DNA of 17,352 nt from Desulfobulbaceae bacterium (GTDB lineage: Bacteria; Desulfobacterota; Desulfobulbia; Desulfobulbales; Desulfocapsaceae): contig JAIRRG010000018.1 of the NCBI GenBank assembly GCA_031256095.1, positions 1 to 17,352 on the forward strand, in the 5' to 3' direction. Both the position numbers and the translations under genes were made by a program. Positions 6,506 to 14,994 of this stretch are shown piece after piece (positions within the stretch are counted from its first letter, which is position 1; the number at the start of each line of letters is the position of its first letter). The notes beneath the pieces were generated by a model. The model was given only the letters and a program-made list of their open reading frames with translations, did not search any database and had not been told where the DNA came from.

Positions 6506-7708
6506 TCAGCCCGCTTTGAAGATTTCCGCCAAGACCTCGCCCAAGGCTGCCAGCAGACGGTCAATTTCCGCCTCGCTAACGATGAGCGGCGGCACGAAAC
6601 GCAAGGCGATGCCAGCCGTGAAGTTGATCAAAAAACCACGCTCCATCATTTTGGCCACCACCTCGCCGCCTTTGGCCGCCCCTTCTTCCGTGAAGACCAG
6701 ACCAAGGATCAGGCCCATACCACGGGCGGTGGCAATTTTTGCCGGGAATTTTGCCGCCAGTTTGCCGAGCCCGGCACGGAAATATTCGCCTTTTTTCCGC
6801 ACCGACTCAAGGAAACCATCGCCGAGGATGACATCAAGCGCCGCATTGGCCGCCGCGCAAACCACGGGATTGCCGCCAAAGGTGGAAGCGTGACTGCCCG
6901 GCGTGAGGGCGGCGGCGATTTTTTCGCGGGCCAGCATGGCGCCAATCGGCAGGCCGCCGGCCAAAGATTTTGCCAGGGTCATGATGTCCGGCTCAACACC
7001 AAGTTGCTGATGGGCAAACAGCGTGCCGCTACGCCCAACGCCGGTCTGTACCTCATCAAATATTAAAAACAGGCCATGGCGGTCGCACAAGGCCCGGATG
7101 CCGCGCAGATACTCCGGCGGTAAAGGCCGGACGCCGCCCTCACCTTGCAACGGCTCGCACAGGATGGCGCAGGTGGCGGGCGTAATCATCTGTTCCAAAG
7201 CCGCCAGGTCGCCAAACGGCGCGTGCTTGAAACCCAGCGGCATCGGCTCGAAACCTTGTTGAAAGCGGGTTTGTCCGGTAGCTGCCACTGTCGCCAGCGT
7301 CCGGCCATGGAAGGAACCAATAAGCGAAATAATCTCAAAGCGCTGTGGCTCACTGGCCTTGCGCGCCAATTTCATCGCCGCCTCGTTGGCCTCGGCTCCG
7401 GAATTACAGAAAAAAACCTTATCGGCAAAGGAATGGGCCACCAGCTTTTCCGCCAGCTCGGTCTGCGGCAGCGTGTAGTACAGATTGGAGACATGTACCA
7501 GTTCCGCCACCTGCCGCCGTACCGCCGCGGTCACCGCCGGATGGCAATGGCCCAGGCCGCAGACGGCGATGCCGGAAAGGAAATCCAGATACTCTTTGCC
7601 GTCGGCATCGAACAGGCGGCAGCCCTCGCCTTTGACCATGGCCAGCGGATAGCGGCCATAGGTGGCCATAAATACCTTGTCGGCGCGTTCTTTTATTGTC
7701 GCATTCAT
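6506..7708 (-). CDS. argD: Acetylornithine aminotransferase
   Basis: A PLP-dependent class III aminotransferase that makes N-acetylornithine from N-acetylglutamate semialdehyde and glutamate in arginine synthesis; many homologues also serve as succinyldiaminopimelate aminotransferase in lysine synthesis. The 400-residue protein shows the CNSGAEANEAAMKLAR loop, GSFHGRT, FDEVQTGVGRSG with PLP-binding D218, and Schiff-base lysine K247 (TLAKSLAGGLPIG). It is co-directional with argB: the argB stop TGA and the argD start ATG share one base (TGATG), so translation is probably coupled. An ornithine or GABA aminotransferase is less likely given argB beside it. Confidence 0.95.
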   Translation of the reverse strand: MNATIKERADKVFMATYGRYPLAMVKGEGCRLFDADGKEYLDFLSGIAVCGLGHCHPAVTAAVRRQVAELVHVSNLYYTLPQTELAEKLVAHSFADKVFFCNSGAEANEAAMKLARKASEPQRFEIISLIGSFHGRTLATVAATGQTRFQQGFEPMPLGFKHAPFGDLAALEQMITPATCAILCEPLQGEGGVRPLPPEYLRGIRALCDRHGLFLIFDEVQTGVGRSGTLFAHQQLGVEPDIMTLAKSLAGGLPIGAMLAREKIAAALTPGSHASTFGGNPVVCAAANAALDVILGDGFLESVRKKGEYFRAGLGKLAAKFPAKIATARGMGLILGLVFTEEGAAKGGEVVAKMMERGFLINFTAGIALRFVPPLIVSEAEIDRLLAALGEVLAEIFKAG

Positions 7709-8595
7709 CAGCTTATCTCCGTTCCCACCCCTTCGCGGGTGAACATTTCCAGCAAAATGGCGTGTTCGACGCGGCCATCAATGATGCAAGCCTTGGTGAC
7801 GCCGCCGCGCAGGGCTTCCAGGCAGCAGCGCACTTTGGGAATCATGCCGCCAACCACGGTGTCGTCGGCGATTAGCCGCTCAATCTCTTTGGCGGTCAAA
7901 TTCGGCAGCAGCTCACCCTTGACGTTTTTTACCCCGGCGACATCGGTTAAGAGTATGAGTTTTTCCGCCCGCAGCGCTGAAGCCGCCGCTCCGGCCACCA
8001 AGTCGGCGTTGATGTTGAATGCCTGACCATCATCTCCAACGCCAGTTGGGGCTATAACTGGAATAAAATCAGCGCGATGAAAATTTTCTAGCACCGCCGA
8101 ATTGATCCCTTTGACTCGGCCAACCCGGCCAATGTCGATCAGCTCTGGAGGATGATTAGCGCCGTCTCTCGGCGGCGCGGTCATGGTCATCTTCTCGGCG
8201 CGCACCAGATCGCCGTCACGCCCGGACAGGCCAACAGCCTGACCGCCGTAATGGTTAATCAGACCAACAATCTCCTTGTTGACCTTGCCGACCAAAACCA
8301 TCTCGACCACATCCATGGTTTCGCCGTCGGTAACCCGCATCCCCTGAACGTAATTCGGTTTTATGCCGAGACGGTCGAGAAGCTGGTTGATCTGCGGACC
8401 ACCGCCATGGACAATGACCGGGTTGACGCCTATCTGCTTTAATAAGATGATATCGAGGGCGAACTGCTTTTTCAGATGGTCATCGACCATGGCGTGACCG
8501 CCGTATTTGATGACCACCGTCTTGTGACGAAACTTCTGCATGTAAGGCAGGGCTTCAATGAGGATCTGCGCTTTTTCGATGCTTTCTTTTCTCAT
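7708..8595 (-). CDS. argB: Acetylglutamate kinase
   Basis: This enzyme phosphorylates N-acetyl-L-glutamate with ATP, the second step of arginine synthesis. The 295-residue protein has the amino-acid kinase motifs KYGGHAMVD (K30), VHGGGPQIN at 62-70, and LLTDVAGVKN. An N-terminal helix of about 25 residues (MRKESIEKAQILIEALPYMQ) precedes the first strand. In Pseudomonas and Thermotoga this extra helix builds the hexamer that arginine inhibits, and it is missing from the insensitive Escherichia enzyme. Feedback inhibition by arginine is therefore likely here, by inference. No clear ribosome site precedes the ATG. A candidate promoter lies at 8638-8666 on this strand. Confidence 0.96.
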   Translation of the reverse strand: MRKESIEKAQILIEALPYMQKFRHKTVVIKYGGHAMVDDHLKKQFALDIILLKQIGVNPVIVHGGGPQINQLLDRLGIKPNYVQGMRVTDGETMDVVEMVLVGKVNKEIVGLINHYGGQAVGLSGRDGDLVRAEKMTMTAPPRDGANHPPELIDIGRVGRVKGINSAVLENFHRADFIPVIAPTGVGDDGQAFNINADLVAGAAASALRAEKLILLTDVAGVKNVKGELLPNLTAKEIERLIADDTVVGGMIPKVRCCLEALRGGVTKACIIDGRVEHAILLEMFTREGVGTEIS

Positions 8596-8637
8596 GGGGC
8601 GATACCAGGTTCAAATGAAAATGACGACAGGTACGTG

Positions 8638-8666
8638 ATATTACTTTCCCGCGCCAGACAAGTAAA
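8638..8666 (-). promoter_or_regulatory. Candidate promoter for argB-argD
   Basis: Read on the minus strand, TTTACT (8666-8661) and TAATAT (8643-8638) are separated by exactly 17 bp and match sigma-70 elements at 4 of 6 positions each. A start near 8631 would leave a leader of about 36 nt. The -35 lies in one arm of an inverted repeat (GTAAAGC 8662-8668, GCTTTAC 8685-8691) whose other arm holds the -35 of the lptA promoter. Confidence 0.38.
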
Positions 8667-8686
8667 GCGGCTTGGCGGTCGGCGGC

Positions 8687-8715
8687 TTTACAAACTTGGC
8701 AAATTCCGTTAGACT
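8687..8715 (+). promoter_or_regulatory. Candidate promoter for the lptA-lptB-rpoN run
   Basis: TTTACA (8687-8692) and TAGACT (8710-8715) are spaced by 17 bp and match the sigma-70 consensus at 5 and 4 of 6 positions. Transcription would start near 8722, about 45 nt before the lptA ATG. It faces away from the argB promoter, with 20 bp between the two -35 elements. Confidence 0.42.
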
Positions 8716-8766
8716 AGGCACGCTATTTGCTTGCATTTTTCTCATTTCAGACGGGAGACCGCCGAC

Positions 8767-9324
8767 ATGCCGCGCATATTGCCGCCCATTTTGGCTATGC
8801 TGTGCCTCACCCTCGCTTTTGCCGCCCAAGCCGCGCCGCCCGCCAAAGACCAAGGCAGTGAGGCGCCGATCAGCATTGAAGCTGACCACATGACTTCTTT
8901 TGAAAAATCCAACTCGGTACTATTCACGGGCGCGGTCGACGCCCGCCAGGCCAATGTGCGCATCCGCACCGACAAGATGACCGTTTACTACACCCCGGAC
9001 GACAAGGGGAAAAAGAGTGACAAAACCGCCGCCGCTGCTGGCGACAGCCAGAAGAAGAAGGTGGAAAAGATGCACTGCGTCGGCAATGTCCAAATCAGTC
9101 GCGACGACTGGTTCGGCAAATCGCGCGAGATGATCTATTTGGCGCAAGAGCGACGGGTGCGCCTGATCGGCGACGCCAAGGCCTGGCAGGGTCAAGACAT
9201 GGTCAGCGGCGACGAGATCATCCATTACATTGATGAAGAGCGCTCGGAGGTGATCGCCGGCCCCGGGGAGCGCCAACCCGGTGGCAAGACCGGCCGTGTC
9301 AAGATGACCATTCTGCAAAAATGA
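8767..9324 (+). CDS. lptA: LPS transport periplasmic protein LptA
   Basis: LptA builds the periplasmic bridge that carries lipopolysaccharide from the LptBFGC complex to LptD in the outer membrane. I place the start at ATG 8767, giving 185 residues: GGAG at 8754-8757 is 9 nt upstream, and the protein then opens with a clean signal peptide (MPRILPPILAMLCLTLAFAAQA, cleavage near residue 22). A TTG at 8731 would add 12 polar residues before it and is unlikely. The mature part is an OstA-fold protein (ISIEADHMTSFEKSNSV, FTGAVDARQ, VHCVGNVQISR-like strands, then a second beta-jelly repeat). A Lys/Ala-rich linker near residues 82-100 is an insertion. lptC, which normally precedes lptA, is not in the window. 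Confidence 0.88.
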   Translation: MPRILPPILAMLCLTLAFAAQAAPPAKDQGSEAPISIEADHMTSFEKSNSVLFTGAVDARQANVRIRTDKMTVYYTPDDKGKKSDKTAAAAGDSQKKKVEKMHCVGNVQISRDDWFGKSREMIYLAQERRVRLIGDAKAWQGQDMVSGDEIIHYIDEERSEVIAGPGERQPGGKTGRVKMTILQK

Positions 9325-9327
9325 GCG

Positions 9328-10059
9328 ATGGCAGCCATGGCCATTCTTGAAACCAGAAACATCGTCAAGCGCTACGGCAGCCGCACCGTTGTCGACAACG
9401 TCAGCATCCAGGTACGCACCGGTTTGGTTGTCGGCCTTTTGGGGCCAAACGGCGCTGGTAAAACCACCTCGTTTTATTCCATCGTTGGTTTCATTCGCCC
9501 CAACGAAGGCGCTATCCTCTTGAACGATGAAAACATCACCGCCCTGCCCATTCACAAACGGGCGCTCAAAGGCATCTCTTATCTGGCCCAGGAGCCGTCG
9601 GTTTTTAAAAAACTCACGGTTGAAGAAAATGTCCGCATCATCCTGGAAACGCACGGTCTGCCTAAAAACGAGATCCGTACCCGTATTGACACGCTGCTTG
9701 CCGAACTGAAGATTGAGCACTTGCGCCACAATCTCGGCCACGCCCTGTCCGGCGGCGAGCGGCGGCGCGTGGAAATCATGCGCTCTTTGGCCACACAGCC
9801 GCAGTTCATCCTGTTGGATGAACCCTTCGCCGGCATCGACCCTTTGGCGGTCGGCGATCTGCAAAAACTCATCTATGGCCTGAAAGACCGTGGCCTCGGT
9901 GTCCTCATCTCCGACCACAACGTCCGCGAAACGCTCAAGGTCTGCGATTTCGCCTATATCATGAACGCCGGCCAGATTCTGACCAGCGGCGTTGCCAGCG
10001 ACATCATCGAAAGCGAAGTGGCCCGCAAGATGTACCTTGGGGAAAATTTCACCATGTAA
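9328..10059 (+). CDS. lptB: LPS export ABC transporter ATPase LptB
   Basis: LptB is the cytoplasmic ATPase that drives LPS extraction from the inner membrane with LptF and LptG. The 243-residue protein has Walker A GPNGAGKTT at 39-47, Q-loop Q88, ABC signature LSGGERRR from 140, Walker B ILLDEP at 161-166 and switch H197 (ISDHNVRETL). LSGGERRRVEIMRSLA and the FAGIDPLAV phrase are typical of LptB rather than of LivF/LivG. Three bases separate it from lptA. ATG 9337 (MAILETRN) is an alternative start; family members often begin close to that position. rpoN follows after 4 nt, the widely conserved order in Proteobacteria-like genomes. Confidence 0.95.
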   Translation: MAAMAILETRNIVKRYGSRTVVDNVSIQVRTGLVVGLLGPNGAGKTTSFYSIVGFIRPNEGAILLNDENITALPIHKRALKGISYLAQEPSVFKKLTVEENVRIILETHGLPKNEIRTRIDTLLAELKIEHLRHNLGHALSGGERRRVEIMRSLATQPQFILLDEPFAGIDPLAVGDLQKLIYGLKDRGLGVLISDHNVRETLKVCDFAYIMNAGQILTSGVASDIIESEVARKMYLGENFTM

Positions 10060-10063
10060 GGCC

Positions 10064-11497
10064 ATGGATATTGGACTTCGGCAGCAACTCAAACTTGCCC
10101 AGAAGCTGATCATGACGCCGCAGTTGCGGCAGGCGATCAAGCTTTTGCAGCTCAATCATTTGGAGCTTGAGGGTGCCCTCCAGACCGAGATCGAACAGAA
10201 CCCGGCTCTGGATGAGGATTTGAGCCAGGGAGAGGAGCAGGAACCCTCGCCGCCGTCGTTGGCTACTACCTATGAGGCGGGCACAGAGCCTGAACACGAA
10301 GGTGAGGTCACCGAGCGGGTCGTCGTCTCCGACAACATCAGTGAGGTCAACTGGGAGGATTACAGCAACGGATTCGACAGTGATTTTTCCTTTGCCCACG
10401 AAATACCATCGGCCGACGCGCCCAGCGAGTTGGATTTTGTTTCAGAAAAACCGGGCTTGCGGGCCTATCTGCTATGGCAGTTGGCGCACGGCGAACTGAC
10501 GAAAAGCGAGATGGAGGTGGCACTGTTCATCATCGGCAACCTCAATCATTTTGGCTTCCTCCAAGCCAGCGTGGGGGAGATCATTCGCGACTGTGGTTGC
10601 GACGCTGAAACCGCCGCATACGTTCTCGACATTATTCAGAAACTCGACCCACCCGGTATCGCCGCCCGCGATGCCCGCGAATCGCTCTTGCTGCAACTGC
10701 AGCGGCTTGGCGATACGCCGCCCTATGCCGAAGACATCGTGAAAAATCATCTGCCGCTGCTGGCCAACCGCAACTACCGCGAGCTGGCGCGCCTCACCGG
10801 CGGCCGCAAAGATCAGATTGTTGAAGCCTGCGACTTCATCGCCAGAGAGCTGACACCCTATCCGGGCCTGCCGTTTGCCAATGAGGCGACCCAATACATC
10901 GCCCCCGATGTCTATGTGGAAAAAATCGACGGCAATTACTATATCCGCTTAAACGATGACGGATTACCGGCCCTGACCGTCTCCGGCGATTACCGTAAGA
11001 TGCTGAAGGAAAGGAAAAAGCTTTCCCGCGACGACCGACTCTACGTCGCCGAAAATGTGCGTAACGCCGAGTGGTTCATCAAGGCGCTGCACCAGCGGCA
11101 ACATACCATCTTGAAATTTCAGTACGACTTCTTCGAGCACGGCCCGGCCTATCTCAAACCGATGGTGCTACACGACGTCGCCGAGGACATTGGTATGCAC
11201 GAATCGACGATTAGCCGCGTTACCTCGAACAAATACGCCCAGACGCCGCAGGGACTCTACGAACTGAAGTATTTTTTCTCGACCGCCATCCGGCGTGACG
11301 GCGACGAGGCTTTGGCCGCCGAGTCGATCAAAGTGCGCATCCGCGCCATGATCCAGGAAGAAAATAAAAATAATCCCTTGAGTGATAGCGACATTTCCCA
11401 CCGCCTGGCCAAGGAAAATATCCAGATTGCCCGCCGCACCGTCGCTAAATACCGTGAGCAAATGAGAATAATGCCGGTGAAACACCGCAAGCAGTAA
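10064..11497 (+). CDS. rpoN: RNA polymerase sigma-54 factor
   Basis: Sigma-54 directs RNA polymerase to -24/-12 promoters and needs AAA+ enhancer-binding proteins for open-complex formation. From ATG 10064 the protein has 477 residues: the Gln/Leu-rich activator-interacting region I (LRQQLKLAQKLIMTPQLRQAI), an acidic region II (about 55-115), the core-binding domain, a helix-turn-helix around 367-388 (HDVAEDIGMHESTISRV), and the RpoN box ARRTVAKYR at 456-464. An upstream ATG at 9992 would overlap lptB by 68 nt and is rejected because region I begins directly at 10064. No sigma-54 promoter (GG-N10-GC) stood out in the intergenic gaps here. The usual following genes hpf and ptsN are replaced by nadE. 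Confidence 0.97.
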   Translation: MDIGLRQQLKLAQKLIMTPQLRQAIKLLQLNHLELEGALQTEIEQNPALDEDLSQGEEQEPSPPSLATTYEAGTEPEHEGEVTERVVVSDNISEVNWEDYSNGFDSDFSFAHEIPSADAPSELDFVSEKPGLRAYLLWQLAHGELTKSEMEVALFIIGNLNHFGFLQASVGEIIRDCGCDAETAAYVLDIIQKLDPPGIAARDARESLLLQLQRLGDTPPYAEDIVKNHLPLLANRNYRELARLTGGRKDQIVEACDFIARELTPYPGLPFANEATQYIAPDVYVEKIDGNYYIRLNDDGLPALTVSGDYRKMLKERKKLSRDDRLYVAENVRNAEWFIKALHQRQHTILKFQYDFFEHGPAYLKPMVLHDVAEDIGMHESTISRVTSNKYAQTPQGLYELKYFFSTAIRRDGDEALAAESIKVRIRAMIQEENKNNPLSDSDISHRLAKENIQIARRTVAKYREQMRIMPVKHRKQ

Positions 11498-11511
11498 CCC
11501 TATTTTTCTCC

Positions 11512-13146
11512 ATGAACATTGCCCTGATCCAGATCAATCCGCTTATTGGCGATTTTCCCGGCAACGCCGCGAAAATCATCGCTTACGCCGAAAAAGCGGC
11601 GCGGCGCGGCTGCCGCCTCGCGGTTTTTCCCGAGATGGCGCTGTCCGGGCAGCCGCCGCGGGATTTGCTGGAGCGGCCTGATTTTATTGCCGCTCAGGCC
11701 CAGGCTCTGAATACCCTGGTTGCCGGGCTGCCGCCGGAGATTTTCGTTTTGTTCGGCTGCTTCGAGCTTAATCAAGGTGAGGGTAAAAAACTCTTCAACC
11801 GCGCCGTCACCGTTCACAAGGGTCAGATAGTCCACCGCGCCGACAAGAGGTTTCCATCCAGCCATGACCTGTTCGGCGAGGCCCGCTATTTTCAGCCAGG
11901 TGAGCCGTCCTCGCCGCTGGTCATCGATGGCGAATATTTTGCCATTACCATTGGCCAGGATATTTGCATCGGTGAAACGCTGCCGTATGGGCACGAGCCG
12001 CTGGCCGAACTGTTTGCCAAAGGGCAAAAGGATGGTAGCAAACTGACCGCTTGCCTGAATCTGTCGGCTTTGCCCTTTGCGCGCGGCGGCGAAGAAACGA
12101 GGCGAAACATCCTGGCTGGCCTCGCCCGGCGCTGGCGAACGCCTTTCCTCTCCTGCAACCAGGTTGGCGGTCAGGATTCGCTGATCTTCGCTGGCCGCAG
12201 TATGGTCTTGGATGGTCAAGGGGAACTGGGCGCCTGGGCCATGGGTTTCGCCGAAGACATGATTGTCATCGACAGCGACACAGGGCAGGGTGAGCGGCAT
12301 GGGCCGGAATGCGGCACCGACGGCGAGGACGTGCTGGCGGCGCTGACTTTGGGCCTGGCCGATTATGTGCGCAAATGCGGCTTCAAGCGGGTGGCGCTGG
12401 GCCTGTCTGGTGGCATCGACTCAGCCCTGACCGCGGCCATTGCCTGCCGTGCTTTCGGGCCCGAAAACGTGCTGGGTCTGGCCATGCCGTCGATCTACAA
12501 TCCCGAAGAGTCGCTGACCGACGCCCGCTTGCTTGCCAAAAATCTCGGCTGCGCCTTCGAAGTCATTGCCATCACGCCATTAGTGGAGGCTTTTCAAACG
12601 AGCCTTTCGCCCTTTTTCTCTGGGCTGCCGGAAGGAGTGGCTGAGCAGAATGTGCAAGCGAGGATAAGAGGCAATCTTTTGATGGCGTTTGCCAACAAAT
12701 TTGGCCACCTGCCGCTGACCACCGGCAACAAGAGCGAGATGGCGGTCGGTTACTGCACCCTGTACGGTGATATGAGCGGCGGCCTGGCGGTGATCGCCGA
12801 TTGCCCGAAGGGTTTGGTGTATCAATTGTCGGAGCTGATCAACCGCGAGCGGCAAATCATCCCGCGCCGCATCATCGAAAAAGCGCCATCCGCCGAGTTG
12901 AAACCTGACCAGCGCGACCAGGACGACCTGCCGCCCTATCCGATCCTCGACGCCATCCTCGACCGCTATCTTGAAGAGAATCAGAGCCAGGCCGAGATTG
13001 TCGCCGCTGGCTTCGACCCAGCGGTGGTCGCCGATACCGTGCGGCGGATTCATGCCAACGAATACAAACGCCAGCAGGCGCCCATCGTCTTGAAGGTGAC
13101 GAGTAAAGCCCGGTGCTATCCAATCTGCCAGAATTATCGCGGATGA
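11512..13146 (+). CDS. nadE: Glutamine-dependent NAD+ synthetase
   Basis: This enzyme makes NAD+ from deamido-NAD, ATP and glutamine. The 544-residue protein is the two-domain form: an N-terminal nitrilase-type glutaminase with triad E41 (VFPEMALSG), K112 (HRADKRF) and C152 (QDICIGE), and a C-terminal synthetase with the PP-loop SGGIDS at 299-304, the TGNKSEMAVGYCTLYGDMSGG segment and the KAPSAELKPDQRDQDDLPPY segment. All key residues are present. It starts 14 nt after rpoN without a visible Shine-Dalgarno sequence (the leader is TTTTTCTCC), so it may rely on coupling or a leaderless-like start. Its stop overlaps the next start by 4 nt. Confidence 0.96.
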   Translation: MNIALIQINPLIGDFPGNAAKIIAYAEKAARRGCRLAVFPEMALSGQPPRDLLERPDFIAAQAQALNTLVAGLPPEIFVLFGCFELNQGEGKKLFNRAVTVHKGQIVHRADKRFPSSHDLFGEARYFQPGEPSSPLVIDGEYFAITIGQDICIGETLPYGHEPLAELFAKGQKDGSKLTACLNLSALPFARGGEETRRNILAGLARRWRTPFLSCNQVGGQDSLIFAGRSMVLDGQGELGAWAMGFAEDMIVIDSDTGQGERHGPECGTDGEDVLAALTLGLADYVRKCGFKRVALGLSGGIDSALTAAIACRAFGPENVLGLAMPSIYNPEESLTDARLLAKNLGCAFEVIAITPLVEAFQTSLSPFFSGLPEGVAEQNVQARIRGNLLMAFANKFGHLPLTTGNKSEMAVGYCTLYGDMSGGLAVIADCPKGLVYQLSELINRERQIIPRRIIEKAPSAELKPDQRDQDDLPPYPILDAILDRYLEENQSQAEIVAAGFDPAVVADTVRRIHANEYKRQQAPIVLKVTSKARCYPICQNYRG

Positions 13147-14933
13147 ACCCGAAACAGCGGTTGGTAAGCGGTATCTCTCTCGCCGCCTTTATTATCCTTT
13201 TGTCCTTGATGTTCTGGCGGGAGTCGGCTGTCAAACGCCCTGAACAATTGGCCCTGACCAAGGCTGGTTCCGTTGATATGTGTCTATCCTGCCACAAGGA
13301 TGAAAAACTCGACCCGGCCCATGACCCGCAAGTGTTAGGCTGCAGTGTTTGCCATCTCGGCGACCCTTTGGCGGTCAGCGCCAAAGAGGCGCACCGTGGC
13401 CTGGTGAAAAATCCCGGCGACTTGCGCCACGCCGCTCGTACCTGCGCCGTCGAAGGCTGTCATCCCGCCGATATTCACAAGGTGAAAAACTGCCTAATGG
13501 CCACCAATCGTGGCATCATTGGCACCCTGTTGTACTACTGGGGCGAAACCAAGAGCCAAAATACTGACAAGACTGTGGAACAATTGTTGCAAAGTGGCGA
13601 CAACTCCTTTGCCTTGGATTATTTTCGAAAACTGTGCGCTACCTGCCATTTGTGGAAGCAAAAGGATGACCGGCCAGATGTCCTTGCCTTTTTTAACGAT
13701 AAAGGTGGTGGTTGCTCCGCCTGCCATGTGACGCCGCCGCCCGGCGCCGCCAGGCCGCCAGCCTTGCCCGGCGATAACCAGGACCTGCCGGAAACGACAG
13801 GGAAAAAACCGCATCCATGGCTCAGCAAAAAGGTTGAAAGCGACCACTGCGTCAGGTGCCATAACCGCTCCGCCAGAATCGGCCTGTCGTACATCGGCAA
13901 ATACGAATCGGAAAGTTACGGCGCCCCGTTTGAACATGGCCAGCCATCGAAAAAACAGTTGCCAGGAGAGCGCTTTTATCTCGAGTTGGCCGACGATATC
14001 CACCATCAGCGCGGCATGGCCTGTATCGACTGCCATACCAGGGAAGAAATCATGGGTGACGGCGTCAGTTACAGCCATTACGAAGAGCAGACCGAGATAT
14101 CCTGCGCCAGTTGCCACGGCCCACAGCCAGGAATCACCAGAAAAGACAGGAAGATGACCAATATCGACCCAGTGAAAAAGCAACTGATTGGTAAAATCGA
14201 TGGCAAAATCAGGCCGCTTCATCCGCCGAAACCAGGCGTCTGCGATTTTCCGGCCCATCAGCGGCTGTCCTGTGAATCCTGCCATTCGCCGTGGACGCCG
14301 CAGTGTAACGGCTGTCACATTGAGCGCGATAGCCGAAAAAAACATTTCGATGCCCTATCGCATATGGAAACCACCGGGCGCTGGCGCGAGGGCCGCTCTT
14401 ACCTTCGCTACGAAAAACCGATGCTGGCGCTGTGGGACAACCATGTGGTCATCGTCACGCCCGGTTGTCAGGATATAGTCAGCGAAGTAGATAAAAACGG
14501 CCAGGCCGAGAGCAAGTTCAACCGCTTGACGATGGCGGCGATCAATCCGCACACCATTCAGGTCAAGGGCCGCGCCTGCGCCGATTGCCACGCCGAGCCG
14601 AAGACCGTCGGCCTCGGCGAAGGGAAACTCAGTCTGGCCCCCGGCGGTGGGCTGGTCTTCACCAGCATCGACCAGGGCGTCATGACGGCTGGCGGGCGGA
14701 TACCGCCGTTTGACGCCTATGTCGATATCGAGGGGCGGCCCCTGCAAAAAAGTTCGCGCCCCGGTCTGCGCCCTTTTAATAAAGAGGAATTGCGGCGAAT
14801 CCTGCGGGTTGGCTTGTGCCTGCCCTGTCACGGCGATTATCACGACGCGGTCTGGAAAAACTATGACAGCAAATCGCACGGCCAGCCGAACGACCAGCTA
14901 CGATGCTCAAAGACTGGGGCGGCGGCATTCTGA
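13143..14933 (+). CDS. Membrane-anchored multiheme c-type cytochrome (about 12 hemes)
   Basis: A 596-residue protein with an N-terminal membrane segment (about 9-25) and no clear cleavage site, so it is probably anchored to the inner membrane facing the periplasm. I count eleven CXXCH heme motifs with cysteines starting at 47, 67, 165, 191, 236, 294, 321, 377, 388, 479 and 559, and one CX4CH at 101-107. Extra His residues could serve as distal ligands. It should carry electrons between the quinone pool or periplasmic donors and an unknown acceptor; no paired oxidoreductase or membrane subunit is adjacent. The residues just before the stop are unremarkable. The start ATG is embedded in ATGA with the nadE stop; a GTG at 13113 would overlap nadE further and is less likely. 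I cannot assign a named family. Confidence 0.88.
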   Translation: MNPKQRLVSGISLAAFIILLSLMFWRESAVKRPEQLALTKAGSVDMCLSCHKDEKLDPAHDPQVLGCSVCHLGDPLAVSAKEAHRGLVKNPGDLRHAARTCAVEGCHPADIHKVKNCLMATNRGIIGTLLYYWGETKSQNTDKTVEQLLQSGDNSFALDYFRKLCATCHLWKQKDDRPDVLAFFNDKGGGCSACHVTPPPGAARPPALPGDNQDLPETTGKKPHPWLSKKVESDHCVRCHNRSARIGLSYIGKYESESYGAPFEHGQPSKKQLPGERFYLELADDIHHQRGMACIDCHTREEIMGDGVSYSHYEEQTEISCASCHGPQPGITRKDRKMTNIDPVKKQLIGKIDGKIRPLHPPKPGVCDFPAHQRLSCESCHSPWTPQCNGCHIERDSRKKHFDALSHMETTGRWREGRSYLRYEKPMLALWDNHVVIVTPGCQDIVSEVDKNGQAESKFNRLTMAAINPHTIQVKGRACADCHAEPKTVGLGEGKLSLAPGGGLVFTSIDQGVMTAGGRIPPFDAYVDIEGRPLQKSSRPGLRPFNKEELRRILRVGLCLPCHGDYHDAVWKNYDSKSHGQPNDQLRCSKTGAAAF

Positions 14934-14994
14934 CCGGCTTTTGCCCGCTGGCATCCGGCAAAAAAATCATCTTTCAATAAGCGGAAACAATACC

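Noticed and set aside
6467..8026. Long plus-strand frames opposite argD and argB
   Set aside because: They are antisense shadows of two strongly supported genes with intact catalytic motifs.
8731..8766. TTG start for lptA
   Set aside because: It places a polar stretch before a clean signal peptide, while ATG 8767 has a good ribosome site.
9992..10063. Upstream extension of rpoN
   Set aside because: It would overlap lptB by 68 nt, and the conserved region I of sigma-54 begins at ATG 10064.
8920..10155. 411-codon minus-strand frame opposite lptA-lptB
   Set aside because: It is a GC-rich shadow; LptA and LptB on the plus strand have full family motifs.
14903..14980. Small 25-codon frame between the cytochrome and fabG, possible frameshifted cytochrome tail
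   Set aside because: It has no ribosome site and no heme motif; without homologues there is no evidence that the cytochrome is frameshifted.
14710..14994. Long N-terminal extension of fabG
   Set aside because: It lies inside the cytochrome gene in another frame and lacks similarity to SDR proteins; the conserved protein begins at 14995.
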